DNA of 64,000 nt from Eikenella glucosivorans (lineage in GTDB: Bacteria; Pseudomonadota; Gammaproteobacteria; Burkholderiales; Neisseriaceae), in assembly GCF_016025525.2 (NCBI RefSeq), contig NZ_JACSGR010000006.1, positions 1 to 64,000 on the forward strand, written 5' to 3'. Of the stretch, positions 25,456 to 34,566 are shown piece after piece. The notes beneath the pieces are model-generated. The model saw only the letters and a list, made by a program, of their open reading frames with translations, was not told the origin of the DNA and ran no database searches. Every line of letters begins with the position of its first letter. Position 1 is the first letter of the stretch. A program made the translations under genes and the position numbers.

Positions 25456-28400
25456 TTAGTCGTGGTGCAGGTCTTGTTTCTCTTCGTCGCTGAGGCCGCG
25501 TTCGGCTTCGGAAACGTAGTATTCGGCCTGATCGGGGCTGATGTTGGTGTGGGCGGCTGTCATTTCGGTTTCATGCTGGGTGGGCTTGAACAGCTTGCGC
25601 ACCAACACGTAGAACAGCGGCACGAGGAACACCGACAAGAGCGTGCCGATGGTCATCCCCCAGAACACGGTGGTACCGATGGCGCGTTGGCTGGCGGAGC
25701 TGGCACCGGAAGCGATGTACAGCGGCACCACGCCTAAGATGAAAGCAAATGAGGTCATCAGGATCGGGCGGAAACGCAGATGCGCGGCGGCCAAGGCAGA
25801 TTCCATGGCGGTTTTGCCCTGTGCCTGCAAATCTTTGGCAAACTCGATAATCAGAATCGCGTTTTTCGCGCTCAAGCCGATCACGGTGATCATGCCCACC
25901 ATGAAGTAGATGTCGTTGAAGTAGAGCTCCTGCGAGCCGAGTACCCCGTTAAACATATTGCGGCCGAACACGCCCAGCACCACGCCGAGGAAGCCCAAGG
26001 GCGCCACCAGAAGCACAGCGGCCGGAATCGACCAGCTTTCATACAGGGCGGCCAACACTAGGAACACGGCTACCAATACGAAGATATACAGAGTGGTGCG
26101 CTGGGAGGCGCCGCTGGCCTGTTCGCGCGATTCGTCGGCCCATTCCACGCTGTAACCGTCCATCTGCGACACGATGCGTTCCACTTCGGCCATGGCGTCG
26201 CCGCTGGCAAAGCCGGAGTTTACCGCACCGCTGATCGACATGGCAGGATAGCCGTTGAAGCGGGTGCTCTGCTCCATACCGGTTTCCCAAGAAGCGCTCA
26301 CCACGGTGGAGAGCGGCACGGCCACGCCTTGGCTGTTGGGCACGGTCATGGCCAGAATCTGCTCGGGCTGCATGCGTGCCTGCGCATCGGCCTGCACGTA
26401 AACGCGCTGCAAACGGCCGTTGTTGGGGAAGTCGTTGATATAGGAGCCGCCCAATGCGGTACTCAAAGCGGTACGGATGGAAGCCATGCTGATGCCTTGT
26501 GCGGCGGCGGCTTCACGGTCGATATTAAGCTTGAGCTGGGGCGCGTCTTCCAAACCGGAGGCACGGGTGTCGCCGAACATCGGGTTTTTACGCATTTCGG
26601 CAATCAGCTGGTCGCGGGCGGCCACCAGGGCTTGGTGGCCGTGGTTATTGCGGTCTTGCAGGTGGAATTCCAAACCGCCGTTACCCAGTTCGCGGATGGG
26701 CGGCGGGTTGATGGCGATGGCGAAACCGTCGCGGATCAGGCCGCTGCCCATAAAGGCGCCGGTGAGCTTCTGTGCAACAGACGAGGCACCTTGACCCGGG
26801 CCGGTGCGCTCGCCCCAGTCTTTCAGAATAACGAAGCCTAAGGCCATGTTCTGACCGCTACCTGAAAAACTGAAACCGGATACGGTAAACACGTCTTTCA
26901 CTTCGGGCATGCCCATGGCGATTTTTTCCACCGCCAACAGGGTTTCGTCGGTACGTTCTTTGGTGGCGCCGGCCGGCAGCTGGATGCTCACCATCAGATT
27001 ACCCTGGTCTTCGGTGGGCAGGAAGGAAGACGGAATGCGGGTGAATAGGAAGGCAGCCACGGCGATGAGGGCGGCATACACAACCACCATCCTGCCGGCA
27101 CGCAGCAGCAGGGCGGCCACCCAGCTTTCGTAGCGTTTGTTGCCCGCATCGAATTTGCGGTTGAACCAGCCGAAGAAGCCGGTTTTCTCTTCGTGGTGGC
27201 CTTTGGCTACCGGCTTGAGCAGTGTGGCGCACAAGGCAGGGGTGAGCGACAACGCAAGGAAAGCGGAGAAGGCGATGGCAATCACCATGGTGATGGCGAA
27301 CTGCTGGTAGATTTTGCCAGTAGCGCCGCTGAACATGGCCAGCGGTACGAATACGGAGACCAACACGGCGGTAATACCGACCACGGCGCCGGAAATCTGA
27401 CCCATGGCCTTATGTGTGGCTTCACGCGGCGGCAAGCCTTCTTCCGACATGATGCGTTCCACGTTTTCCACCACCACAATGGCGTCGTCCACCACGATAC
27501 CGATCACCAGCACCATAGCGAACATGGTGAGTACGTTGATTGACATGCCGAGGTAGTAGATGCCGGCAAAACCGCCCAACAGCGAGATCGGTACCACAAT
27601 GGTGGGGATCAGGGTGTAGCGGATATTTTGCAGGAACACGAACATCACCACGAATACCAGCACCATGGCTTCCACTAGGGTGTGTACCACCTGCTCAATA
27701 GAGATGTCTACGAAGGTGGAGGTATCGTAAGGCGCGCTCCATTTCATGTCGCCGGGGAAGTAACTTTCCAAGGTGTTCATGCGGTCTTTTACCAAGGCGG
27801 CGGTGGCGGTGGCATTACCGCTGTTGGACAGCATCACGGCCACGCCGACGGTGGGCGTGCCGTTCAGACGGGTGCTGGAATCATAAGCTTGGGAGCCCAA
27901 TTCGATTTTGGCCACGTCGCGAAGATATACGTTGGCACCGTCGGTGGTGCTGCGCAGGATGATGTTGCCGAACTGCTCGGGCGTGCTGAGCTGGCCTTCG
28001 GCAGTGATGGTGGCGGTGATGGTTTGCCCCTGGCTGGACGGCAGTGAACCGAGCGCGCCGGCGGAAATCTGCGCGTTTTGGGCGCTGATGGCAGAAGAAA
28101 CGTCGGCAAACGACAGATTGAAGTTTTGCAGTTTCTGCGGATCCACCCACACGCGCATGGCGCGTTGCGCAGCAAACATGCGCACCGAACCGACGCCTTG
28201 CAAACGTTGCAGCTCGGGTACGATGTTGCGCTGAGCGTAATCAGCCATTTCCTCAATACTTTGGTTGGTGGAGGAAAGCGCCACCACCATCAGGAAGTTG
28301 GAGCGGGATTTAGATACGTTCACGCCGTATTGCTGTACGGTGGTCGGCAAGCTGGACAATACTTCGTTCAGCTTGTTGTTAACCTCAATCTGAGCCACGT

Positions 28401-28701
28401 CTTCGTTGGTGTCGGGGGTAAACGTGAGCGTTACCGTACCTGTGCCGCTGGAGTCAGCAGAGGTGGACATATAGTCCAAGCCTTCCACACCGTTCATATT
28501 GCGCTCGATTACCGCCAACACGCTGTCTTCCATCACTTGGGCAGAAGCGCCGGGATAGGTGGCGGTGAGGTTGAAGGTGGGTGCGGCCACAGACGGATAC
28601 TGCGATACCGGCAGCTGCCGGATGGCCAGCACACCCGCCAAAATAATGAAAATAGAGATAACCCATGCGAACACGGGCCGATCGATAAAAAATTTAGCCA
28701 T
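25456..28701 (-). CDS. mtrD: RND inner-membrane efflux transporter MtrD
   Basis: Proton-driven pump of the hydrophobe/amphiphile efflux (HAE1) family, 1081 residues, 12 membrane spans and two large periplasmic loops. It begins MAKFFIDRPVFAWVISI, and the TM4 proton-relay aspartates are in GIVVDDAIVVVEN (about 405-406); GLSAKNAILIIEFAKD carries the TM10 lysine. Fourteen bases after mtrC. Only a degenerate DUS lies inside the gene. Provides resistance to hydrophobic drugs, bile salts and host peptides in Neisseria. Confidence 0.97.
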   Translation of the reverse strand: MAKFFIDRPVFAWVISIFIILAGVLAIRQLPVSQYPSVAAPTFNLTATYPGASAQVMEDSVLAVIERNMNGVEGLDYMSTSADSSGTGTVTLTFTPDTNEDVAQIEVNNKLNEVLSSLPTTVQQYGVNVSKSRSNFLMVVALSSTNQSIEEMADYAQRNIVPELQRLQGVGSVRMFAAQRAMRVWVDPQKLQNFNLSFADVSSAISAQNAQISAGALGSLPSSQGQTITATITAEGQLSTPEQFGNIILRSTTDGANVYLRDVAKIELGSQAYDSSTRLNGTPTVGVAVMLSNSGNATATAALVKDRMNTLESYFPGDMKWSAPYDTSTFVDISIEQVVHTLVEAMVLVFVVMFVFLQNIRYTLIPTIVVPISLLGGFAGIYYLGMSINVLTMFAMVLVIGIVVDDAIVVVENVERIMSEEGLPPREATHKAMGQISGAVVGITAVLVSVFVPLAMFSGATGKIYQQFAITMVIAIAFSAFLALSLTPALCATLLKPVAKGHHEEKTGFFGWFNRKFDAGNKRYESWVAALLLRAGRMVVVYAALIAVAAFLFTRIPSSFLPTEDQGNLMVSIQLPAGATKERTDETLLAVEKIAMGMPEVKDVFTVSGFSFSGSGQNMALGFVILKDWGERTGPGQGASSVAQKLTGAFMGSGLIRDGFAIAINPPPIRELGNGGLEFHLQDRNNHGHQALVAARDQLIAEMRKNPMFGDTRASGLEDAPQLKLNIDREAAAAQGISMASIRTALSTALGGSYINDFPNNGRLQRVYVQADAQARMQPEQILAMTVPNSQGVAVPLSTVVSASWETGMEQSTRFNGYPAMSISGAVNSGFASGDAMAEVERIVSQMDGYSVEWADESREQASGASQRTTLYIFVLVAVFLVLAALYESWSIPAAVLLVAPLGFLGVVLGVFGRNMFNGVLGSQELYFNDIYFMVGMITVIGLSAKNAILIIEFAKDLQAQGKTAMESALAAAHLRFRPILMTSFAFILGVVPLYIASGASSASQRAIGTTVFWGMTIGTLLSVFLVPLFYVLVRKLFKPTQHETEMTAAHTNISPDQAEYYVSEAERGLSDEEKQDLHHD

Positions 28702-28715
28702 TTAGTGCAGCCCCT

Positions 28716-29966
28716 TTATTTGGCTTCAGAAGCGGGTTTGGCAGCGGGAGTAGAAGCGGCGGCGGGTTTAGCTGGGGCGCTGGCTGGCGCGGTGCTGGCC
28801 GGTTGCTGCGGCTGCGAAGCCTGCCATTCCTGTACCTGCACTTTCTGCGCACCCATCATGCCGGCAATCATGGTGCCGTCTACGGCCACCTTGTCGCCGT
28901 CCTTCAGGCCGCCGGTGATGATCCAGTTGTTGCCGCTTTGGCCGGCAATGGTTACTTCCTGCGGGCGCATCGAACCATCGGCTGCCACCACGACTACCGT
29001 ATCTTTGGCACCGCGGGTAACCGCACGCTGCGGAATCAGGTAGGCACTGCTTACTTGGGCCTGCGGCAGGCGCACCTGTACATATAGACCGGGCAGCAAT
29101 ACGTTGTCTTCATTTGGAATTTCCACGCGCAGTGAAACTTGGCCGGTGGTTTCATTCACGGTTGGGTCGGTAAACAGCAGTCGGCCTTTTTGCGGGTACT
29201 CGCTGCCGTCTTCCATGATGATGGATACTTCCACCGCGCCGTTTACCGCGCTCATTTGGCCTTCGGCAATCTGGCGTCGCAGTTTCATCACGTCCAGCGC
29301 GGATTGAGTAACGTTTACATACATCGGATTGGTTTGCTGGATGGTGGCCAGCACGGTGGTGCTACCGGCGGTAAGCAGCGCGCCTTCGGACACGTTGGAG
29401 CGGCCGATGTAGCCGGAAATCGGCGCGGTGATGCGTGCGTGGTTCACATTAACCTGTGCCGAACGGATGGCAGCACGGGCGGCGCTCACATTGGCTACGG
29501 CCGAGCGCTGGGCGGCTACGGCGGCATCATATTCTTGCTTGCTGATGGCGTCGGCGGCCACCAAGGGCTGATAGCGCGCCAAATCGGCATTGGCTTTGGC
29601 TTGGGCGGCTTCGGCGGCGGCCAGTTGGGCACGCGCGCTGGCTAAGCTGGCAGAATAGGTGGCGTCGTCAAGCTGGTAGAGCGCCTGACCGGCCTGCACA
29701 TAGCTGCCTTCTTGGAACAGGCGGCGCTGAATAATGCCGCTCACTTGCGGGCGGATTTCGGCGGAGCGGAACGACTCCAAACGGCCGGGCAGGCTGGTAC
29801 TGATGGTGGTGTCTTGTGCTTTAACGGTCAGCACACTGACCACCGGCGCGGGGCCGTTCTGTTGCTGTTGCTCGTTTTTCCCGCAGGCAGACAGGGCCAA
29901 AACCGAGGCAAGGGCGATTGCGCTCAGTTTGAAGCCTGTTTTCCCTGATATGCTGAAGTATGTCAT
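28716..29966 (-). CDS. mtrC: Membrane fusion lipoprotein MtrC
   Basis: Periplasmic adaptor linking MtrD and MtrE. The 416-residue form starts MTYFSISGKTGF, with lipobox LALSAC, then hairpin (about 95-165, Ala-rich), lipoyl and beta-barrel domains; ITAPISGYIGRSNVSEGALL and ESFRSAEIRPQVSGII closely resemble gonococcal MtrC. The longer open frame upstream is AT-rich promoter DNA and is rejected. Tail is an unusual Ala/Pro/Lys-rich segment of about 25 residues. First gene of mtrCDE, divergent from mtrR. Confidence 0.95.
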   Translation of the reverse strand: MTYFSISGKTGFKLSAIALASVLALSACGKNEQQQQNGPAPVVSVLTVKAQDTTISTSLPGRLESFRSAEIRPQVSGIIQRRLFQEGSYVQAGQALYQLDDATYSASLASARAQLAAAEAAQAKANADLARYQPLVAADAISKQEYDAAVAAQRSAVANVSAARAAIRSAQVNVNHARITAPISGYIGRSNVSEGALLTAGSTTVLATIQQTNPMYVNVTQSALDVMKLRRQIAEGQMSAVNGAVEVSIIMEDGSEYPQKGRLLFTDPTVNETTGQVSLRVEIPNEDNVLLPGLYVQVRLPQAQVSSAYLIPQRAVTRGAKDTVVVVAADGSMRPQEVTIAGQSGNNWIITGGLKDGDKVAVDGTMIAGMMGAQKVQVQEWQASQPQQPASTAPASAPAKPAAASTPAAKPASEAK

Positions 29967-30067
29967 TATGATTGCCTTATGAAAGTAACGCTTAATTAAC
30001 GAATTATGGCTGCTTGTGAACCCGGAGGGTGTAAGCAGCCGCAGAGAATAAAGTCGGCATTTTACGT

Positions 30068-30090
30068 TCATAGCTGTATGTTGTCTATGA
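30068..30090. promoter_or_regulatory. Dyad in the mtrC-mtrR intergenic region
   Basis: TCATAG (30068-30073) and CTATGA (30085-30090) are inverted arms with 11 bases between, in the 257-bp AT-rich gap between mtrC and mtrR. Position and size fit a TetR-family operator, so MtrR binding is possible. It does not obviously match the gonococcal mtrR operator sequence. Confidence 0.35.
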
Positions 30091-30223
30091 TGGTTTACAA
30101 AAAATATAGCAAAATACCAAAAAGCAACATTGCCGGGCGGAGAGCCTAGTCGGCTACTTGAAAGCAAGCTCTAAGCATGACAAAATTCGATAATAAATAA
30201 ACCAGATACAACTAAAAATAACG

Positions 30224-30898
30224 ATGAGAAAAACAAAAATCGAAGCACAAAAAACGCGCAATTATCTGCTAAAGGCGGCGCTGGATACGTTTTATGCGCG
30301 TGGTATCAGCCGTTCATCTCTAAATGAAATTGCGCAAACCGCCGGGGTAACGCGCGGTGCGCTGTATTGGCACTTTAAAAACAAAGAAGATTTATTTGAG
30401 GTCTTGTTTCAACAAGTGTTTGCTGAAATATCGCAGGACTTGGCGCGCGACATCGAAACCCAGTCGCCCAACATCTGGCAAAGCTTCGAGATCGCCACCA
30501 TTAATATGTTTCAGCGGCTGGAAACCGATGAAACGGTAAGGAAGTTCTGCAATATCATCCATTTGAAATGTGAATACACCGAGCAGAACCATGCGGTGGT
30601 AAAAATTATGCGCAGCTATCAGGATATGTGGCAGCGCCTGCTCACCGATACGCTCACGCTGAGCCTGCAAAAGAAACAGCTGCCGGAGGATTTGAACGTG
30701 AACCTGGCGGTGGTGTTCATGATGTTGGTAATCAGCGGGCTGATGAATATCTGGCTGAATATGCCCGAGCAGTTCAGCGTTGGCAAAGCCGCGCCGCACA
30801 TCATCCGGGCGGCGATGGGCGCGTTGAAGTACTCGCCGGATCTGTGTGCGCCGCCTGCCAAACAGCTGCCGTTGAGCATGCGTCAATACCGGGCTTAG
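30224..30898 (+). CDS. mtrR: TetR-family repressor MtrR
   Basis: A 224-residue TetR protein with an N-terminal helix-turn-helix (about 10-58; SLNEIAQTAGVTRGALYWHFKNKEDLFE) nearly identical to gonococcal MtrR, and a divergent ligand domain with a C-terminal tail of about 14 residues longer than the Neisseria protein. It is divergent from mtrC, the same arrangement as in Neisseria, and should repress mtrCDE and relieve repression on binding hydrophobic ligands. Confidence 0.93.
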   Translation: MRKTKIEAQKTRNYLLKAALDTFYARGISRSSLNEIAQTAGVTRGALYWHFKNKEDLFEVLFQQVFAEISQDLARDIETQSPNIWQSFEIATINMFQRLETDETVRKFCNIIHLKCEYTEQNHAVVKIMRSYQDMWQRLLTDTLTLSLQKKQLPEDLNVNLAVVFMMLVISGLMNIWLNMPEQFSVGKAAPHIIRAAMGALKYSPDLCAPPAKQLPLSMRQYRA

Positions 30899-30913
30899 GC
30901 TGATGCGCGAGTG

Positions 30914-30944
30914 AGGCTACCTGAAATTTCAGGTAGCCTTTTGG
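30914..30944 (+). terminator. Perfect DUS palindrome terminating mtrR
   Basis: AGGCTACCTGAAA is joined directly to its complement TTTCAGGTAGCCT and then TTTT. It is the cleanest DUS terminator in the window and lies 16 bases after the mtrR stop. A further single DUS is at 30974-30985; no gene is seen between there and 31179. Confidence 0.9.
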
Positions 30945-31179
30945 TTTTCTTTGGGCTACATTGCGGCGGCTTGAGGCTACCTGAAAAATATAGTCAAGCA
31001 GTTTTAAAGCAGTACTGCGTTGCCTCATTTTGCCGCATTGCCCATCTTGTCTGCGGGTTTGCTGCCTTAAATTTGATCCGCTATAAAATGGACGAAGCGG
31101 GTTGCCGTGCGACCAAAACGGTAGACGGTCACGAAGCTAATATTTTCTACATCCTTGTTATTCCGAAAAGTTTGTTTTC

Positions 31180-32415
31180 ATGAAATCCCTTTCCCCAAAA
31201 CTGATTGTTTCCCTGCTGGTGGTCGGCGTAGCGGCGGGCATCACGGGCATTGTGCTGACGCTGCTGCTGCATGCGGTGCAGCATTGGGCGTTCGGTTATC
31301 CGCAGGATGTGGCGCTGCCGTATCGGGTAATGGTGGAGGATAGCTCGCCGCTGCGGCGTTGGCTGGTGTTGCTGCTGTGCGGCGGGGTGGTGGGTGCGGG
31401 CTGGGTGTGGCTGCACCGCAAGGCGGCGCCCTTGGTGCCGATTAAAACGGCGGTGGTGAGCGGGCGCAGGATGCCGCTGGCGGCCACTTTGATGCACGCG
31501 CTGCTGCAGATTGTTACGGTGGGTTTGGGCTCGCCGTTGGGGCGGGAGGTGGCGCCGCGGGAAATCAGTGCGGCTCTGGCGGAGCGTTGGTCGGCATGGC
31601 GGGGGCTGGATGAGGAGGAGCGGCGGGTGTTGCTGGCTTGCGCTTCGGGGGCGGGCTTGGCGGCGGTGTATAACGTGCCGCTGGCGGCGGCGGTGTTTGC
31701 GCTGGAAACGTTGATGCTGTCGTGGTCGCGGGAGCGGCTGCTGGCGGCGCTGATTGCCTGCGGTACGGCGGTGCTGGTGGTGCGTATGGGGCTGGGGGAT
31801 GTGATTCAGTATCCGATGCCGGCGTTTCCGCTGCCGACTTGGTGGTTTAATGCTTGGGCGCTGGCGGCGGCGCCGCTGTTGGCTTTGGGGGTGTGGGGCT
31901 TTGATTGGTGCATGGGAAGGCTGCCTGAAATTCCGCGGCGCAGTGCCCGGATGTTGTGGGTGGCGCTGTTGGCGTTCGGGCTGATTGGGCTGTTGGCTTG
32001 GTGGTTTCCGGAGATTATGGGTAATGGGAAGGCGGGCAACCAGTTGAGCTTTGGGGCGGCTTTGGATTGGCGTTATGCGCTGGGGCTGTTGGGGGCGAAG
32101 TGGGCGGCGTTGCTGCTGGCGACGCTGGCGGGGGCGTATGGCGGGCGGATTACGCCTTCGATGATGTTGGGCGGGCTGATTGCGTTTGCGGCGGCGTGCG
32201 GGTGGAATGTGCTGTTGCCGGGGGTGGATACGGGTGCGGCGGCCTTTGTGGGGGCGGTGGTGTTTTTGGGGGTGGGGCAGAAGATGCCGCTGACGGCGTT
32301 GGTGTTTATGCTGGAGCTGTCGCGCCAGTCGCCGGCGCTGTGGCTGCCGCTGTGTTTGTGTATGGGGTTGACGCTGGGGGTGTGCCGTTTGCTGCCGGCG
32401 GGGGAAGCGGGCTGA
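31180..32415 (+). CDS. ClC-family chloride channel/antiporter
   Basis: A 411-residue membrane protein of the ClC family with about 10-12 helices. The selectivity-filter segment is GLGSPLGREVAPREIS (about 111-126), matching GxGxPxGxExP; AAVYNVPLAAAVFALE (about 161-176) is the second and GKAGNQLSFGAALDW the third. Length and sequence fit short prokaryotic members such as ClcB. Whether it is channel or H+/Cl- exchanger is not shown; the gating Glu of EcClC aligns with the E in REVAP. Coding is extremely GC-rich. A simDUS-type AGGCTGCCTGAA at 31918 encodes RLPE. Confidence 0.88.
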   Translation: MKSLSPKLIVSLLVVGVAAGITGIVLTLLLHAVQHWAFGYPQDVALPYRVMVEDSSPLRRWLVLLLCGGVVGAGWVWLHRKAAPLVPIKTAVVSGRRMPLAATLMHALLQIVTVGLGSPLGREVAPREISAALAERWSAWRGLDEEERRVLLACASGAGLAAVYNVPLAAAVFALETLMLSWSRERLLAALIACGTAVLVVRMGLGDVIQYPMPAFPLPTWWFNAWALAAAPLLALGVWGFDWCMGRLPEIPRRSARMLWVALLAFGLIGLLAWWFPEIMGNGKAGNQLSFGAALDWRYALGLLGAKWAALLLATLAGAYGGRITPSMMLGGLIAFAAACGWNVLLPGVDTGAAAFVGAVVFLGVGQKMPLTALVFMLELSRQSPALWLPLCLCMGLTLGVCRLLPAGEAG

Positions 32416-32454
32416 AGCGGTTGCCGGGCATGGGAAGGCTGGCTGAAACGTGGT

Positions 32455-32528
32455 TTCAGGTAGCCTTTTTATGTTGTGGGGATGGAAAGCAGGCTACCTG
32501 AAAAGTAGGGGGTGTTTTCAGGTAGCCT
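32455..32528. terminator. DUS cluster between convergent clc and parvulin genes
   Basis: Exact DUS at 32455-32466 (reverse), 32491-32502 and 32517-32528 (reverse); the last two form an inverted pair with a 14-base loop. It serves as a two-way terminator between converging genes. Confidence 0.75.
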
Positions 32529-32536
32529 GACGGGGT

Positions 32537-33295
32537 TCAGTTCGGGTCGATGCTGTTTTCTTGCAGCAGTTTGAGGATGGTTTGCTGGGCTTGTTGCCGT
32601 TGGAGCTGTTCGATGAGGCGGGGTTTGAGCTGCTCGAAGGGCGGGGCGTCTTCCATCGGGCGGGTGGCGCTGATCTTGAGCAGGAGGATGCTGCCGTTGC
32701 CCAGAGGGAGGGGTTGGATTTGGCCGCGGGTCATGCCGCGCACGGTGTCGGCGATGGGCGGCGGAAGCTGCTGGAGGCTGAGCCAGTTGGCTTCGCTGCT
32801 GCCGTTGGTTTGGCGTGCCATGAGTTGCTCGAAGCTGAGGCCTTTGCGCAGAGATTCGATGGCGGCGTCGGCTTCGGCTTGGCTGGCGAATTGGATGTGT
32901 TGCAGCTGGATTTGCTGGGTCATGGCGGCATAGAGTTGGCGGGCTTCGGCGTCGCTCACGCTCACTTGATCGGCGAGGTGTTGGGCGTAGGCCTGGGCGT
33001 AGAACTCGGCTTCAAGGTTGGCAAGCCGGGCTTGGATGTCGGGGTTTTTATCGAGCCCGGCGCGGAGGGCGGCGGCTTTGAGCACTTCGTCTATTTGCAG
33101 CTGTTTGACGGCGTATTGGCGCAGTTGCTCGGCATTTGGGGCGGGTTCGCCGGGCTGGGCGGCGGCCTGTTGCTGCAAGGTTTTCACCTGCTGGGCGATA
33201 CGGTTTTCGGCAATCTGCGGGGCGGCGGCGATTGCCCATCCGGCGGTGAAGGTGGTGAGGGCGAGCAGGCTGGCGGCGAAAGTGTTTTTCTTCAT
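32537..33295 (-). CDS. Periplasmic parvulin-like protein (PpiC family), first copy
   Basis: A 252-residue exported protein: signal peptide 1-24 (ending AIAAA), a helical N-terminal part like SurA/PrsA, then a weak parvulin rotamase domain at about 128-220 (IQLQHIQFASQAEADAAIESL, then a G-L-S-F element). It is a likely peptidyl-prolyl isomerase or chaperone for outer-membrane proteins, although several rotamase positions are poorly conserved, so the catalytic activity is doubtful. A paralogue lies 91 bases upstream on the same strand. Confidence 0.8.
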   Translation of the reverse strand: MKKNTFAASLLALTTFTAGWAIAAAPQIAENRIAQQVKTLQQQAAAQPGEPAPNAEQLRQYAVKQLQIDEVLKAAALRAGLDKNPDIQARLANLEAEFYAQAYAQHLADQVSVSDAEARQLYAAMTQQIQLQHIQFASQAEADAAIESLRKGLSFEQLMARQTNGSSEANWLSLQQLPPPIADTVRGMTRGQIQPLPLGNGSILLLKISATRPMEDAPPFEQLKPRLIEQLQRQQAQQTILKLLQENSIDPN

Positions 33296-33342
33296 GGCGC
33301 GTGTTCCTAAGTGGGGAAGTTATTGGTTATATGGATTGAATT

Positions 33343-33371
33343 GTAGCGGCTGCCGGATAAGCAGCCGCTAC
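33343..33371. repeat. Perfect 11-bp inverted repeat between the two parvulin genes
   Basis: GTAGCGGCTGC (33343-33353) and GCAGCCGCTAC (33361-33371) pair perfectly around a 7-base loop. No T-run follows on either strand, so it is not a standard intrinsic terminator; it may stabilise mRNA or give partial termination between the genes. Confidence 0.7.
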
Positions 33372-33386
33372 GGTGTGCCAAGGGGG

Positions 33387-34253
33387 TTAGCGGATGGTTG
33401 CCTGCTGGTAGAGGCGGGCGATTTCCTGCTCAATCAGCAGGTTTTGCAAATCTTGCTGGATTTGCGGCTTCAGCTGGGCAAAGGGCGGCACACGCACGGC
33501 ACGTTTGTTGGCCATGTAGAAAACGGCGTAGATACCGTTACTTTGCACCGGGGTTTCGGTGAATTTGCCCTGTTGCAGCGATTTGACGGCGTTGTAAACC
33601 AGCGGGGCGCCTTCTTCTAAGTCTTTCAGCGGGGTGAAGGAGGGGCTGATGCCGCCGTTGGCTTTGCTTTGCGGGTCGATAGTGTATTGGCGAGCCACGT
33701 CGGTGAAACGGCGGCCGCGTTTGAGGTCGGAAATGGCTTTTTGGGCGTTGTCGGCGTTATCGAGGATAATCTCGCCGAGCTGCACTTCCTGTGTGCCGCG
33801 GTAGCGGTTGGTGATTTCCTGGTAGGCCTGCTGCACTTGGGCATCGCTCACCGGGTTGTTGCGTAGGATGTGGGCAACTAAGGCTTGGGCGGTAACGTTG
33901 CCTTCGAATGTGGCCCAATCTTGGCGGAAGGTGGGCTTGCGGTCTTCGCCACTGCTGCGGGCGTCGGCGCGGGCGCGCTCGATAATCTGCTTGAATTCTG
34001 GACTTTCATTCAGGCGCAGGCGGCGGGACTCCTGAATCATCAGCTCGCGGGTAACTAGGCGGCGGGCGATGTTTTCGCGCAGCTCGCGGCTGTCGGGCAC
34101 TTGGCCGTTGCTCTGCTCGTTGATGATTTTCACCTGCTGGTCGATTTCGGTGCTGTCAATGCGGGTGTTGTTTACGGTTACGATGGTTTGGGCGGCCAGC
34201 GGGGCGGCGGCCAGGGCTGTGGTGAGCAGCAGTGCGAGAGAAGTGCGTTTCAT
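33387..34253 (-). CDS. Periplasmic parvulin-like peptidyl-prolyl isomerase, second copy
   Basis: A 288-residue exported protein: signal peptide 1-21 (ending PLAAQ), SurA-like helical region, and a clear parvulin domain at about 160-255 (VQLGEIILDNADNAQKAISDLKRGRRFTDVARQYTIDP, then GGISPSF). It corresponds to the cell-binding factor / PpiC genes found beside bolA and yciI in Neisseria. Its neighbour at 32537 is a divergent copy. Same strand as bolA and yciI; probably one operon, with a 43-base gap to bolA. Confidence 0.9.
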   Translation of the reverse strand: MKRTSLALLLTTALAAAPLAAQTIVTVNNTRIDSTEIDQQVKIINEQSNGQVPDSRELRENIARRLVTRELMIQESRRLRLNESPEFKQIIERARADARSSGEDRKPTFRQDWATFEGNVTAQALVAHILRNNPVSDAQVQQAYQEITNRYRGTQEVQLGEIILDNADNAQKAISDLKRGRRFTDVARQYTIDPQSKANGGISPSFTPLKDLEEGAPLVYNAVKSLQQGKFTETPVQSNGIYAVFYMANKRAVRVPPFAQLKPQIQQDLQNLLIEQEIARLYQQATIR

Positions 34254-34296
34254 GTTGTCGTCCTTTAAATAGCTGTGTTCGGATTATAAGGGATTT

Positions 34297-34566
34297 TCAG
34301 GCCCGATACTCTTCCGGCGTTTGCGCACGGATGCTCAGGGCGTGGATTCGGTCGGGATAGAGGTCGTGTAAAGGTTCTTGCACGGCGCGCTGTCGGGCTA
34401 TGCGGCTCATGCCGACAAAGCGCGGGCTGACGATGTGTATCCGATAGTGACCGCCGCCGGTGTTGCCAGCGTGGCCGATGTGCAGGTGGCTGTCATCGAA
34501 CAGGTCGAGCAGTTCGGGCTCAAAGGCTGCCTGAAGACGCTGGCGGATGGTGTGCGCCGCATTCAT
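34297..34566 (-). CDS. bolA: BolA-family protein
   Basis: An 89-residue BolA/IbaG-fold protein. Conserved residues include the GH pair in LHIGHAGNTGGGHYRIHIVSP and the helix-turn FVGMSRIARQRAVQEPL followed by IHALSIRAQTPEE. BolA proteins bind [2Fe-2S] clusters with monothiol glutaredoxins and may also act as regulators. It overlaps yciI by four bases (ATGA), so they are coupled. A simDUS-type sequence at 34524-34535 lies in the gene. Confidence 0.9.
   Translation of the reverse strand: MNAAHTIRQRLQAAFEPELLDLFDDSHLHIGHAGNTGGGHYRIHIVSPRFVGMSRIARQRAVQEPLHDLYPDRIHALSIRAQTPEEYRA

Noticed and set aside
31918..31929. AGGCTGCCTGAA in the ClC gene as evidence of transfer of that gene
   Set aside because: A single one-base variant that encodes family-compatible residues is not enough; gene composition matches neighbours.
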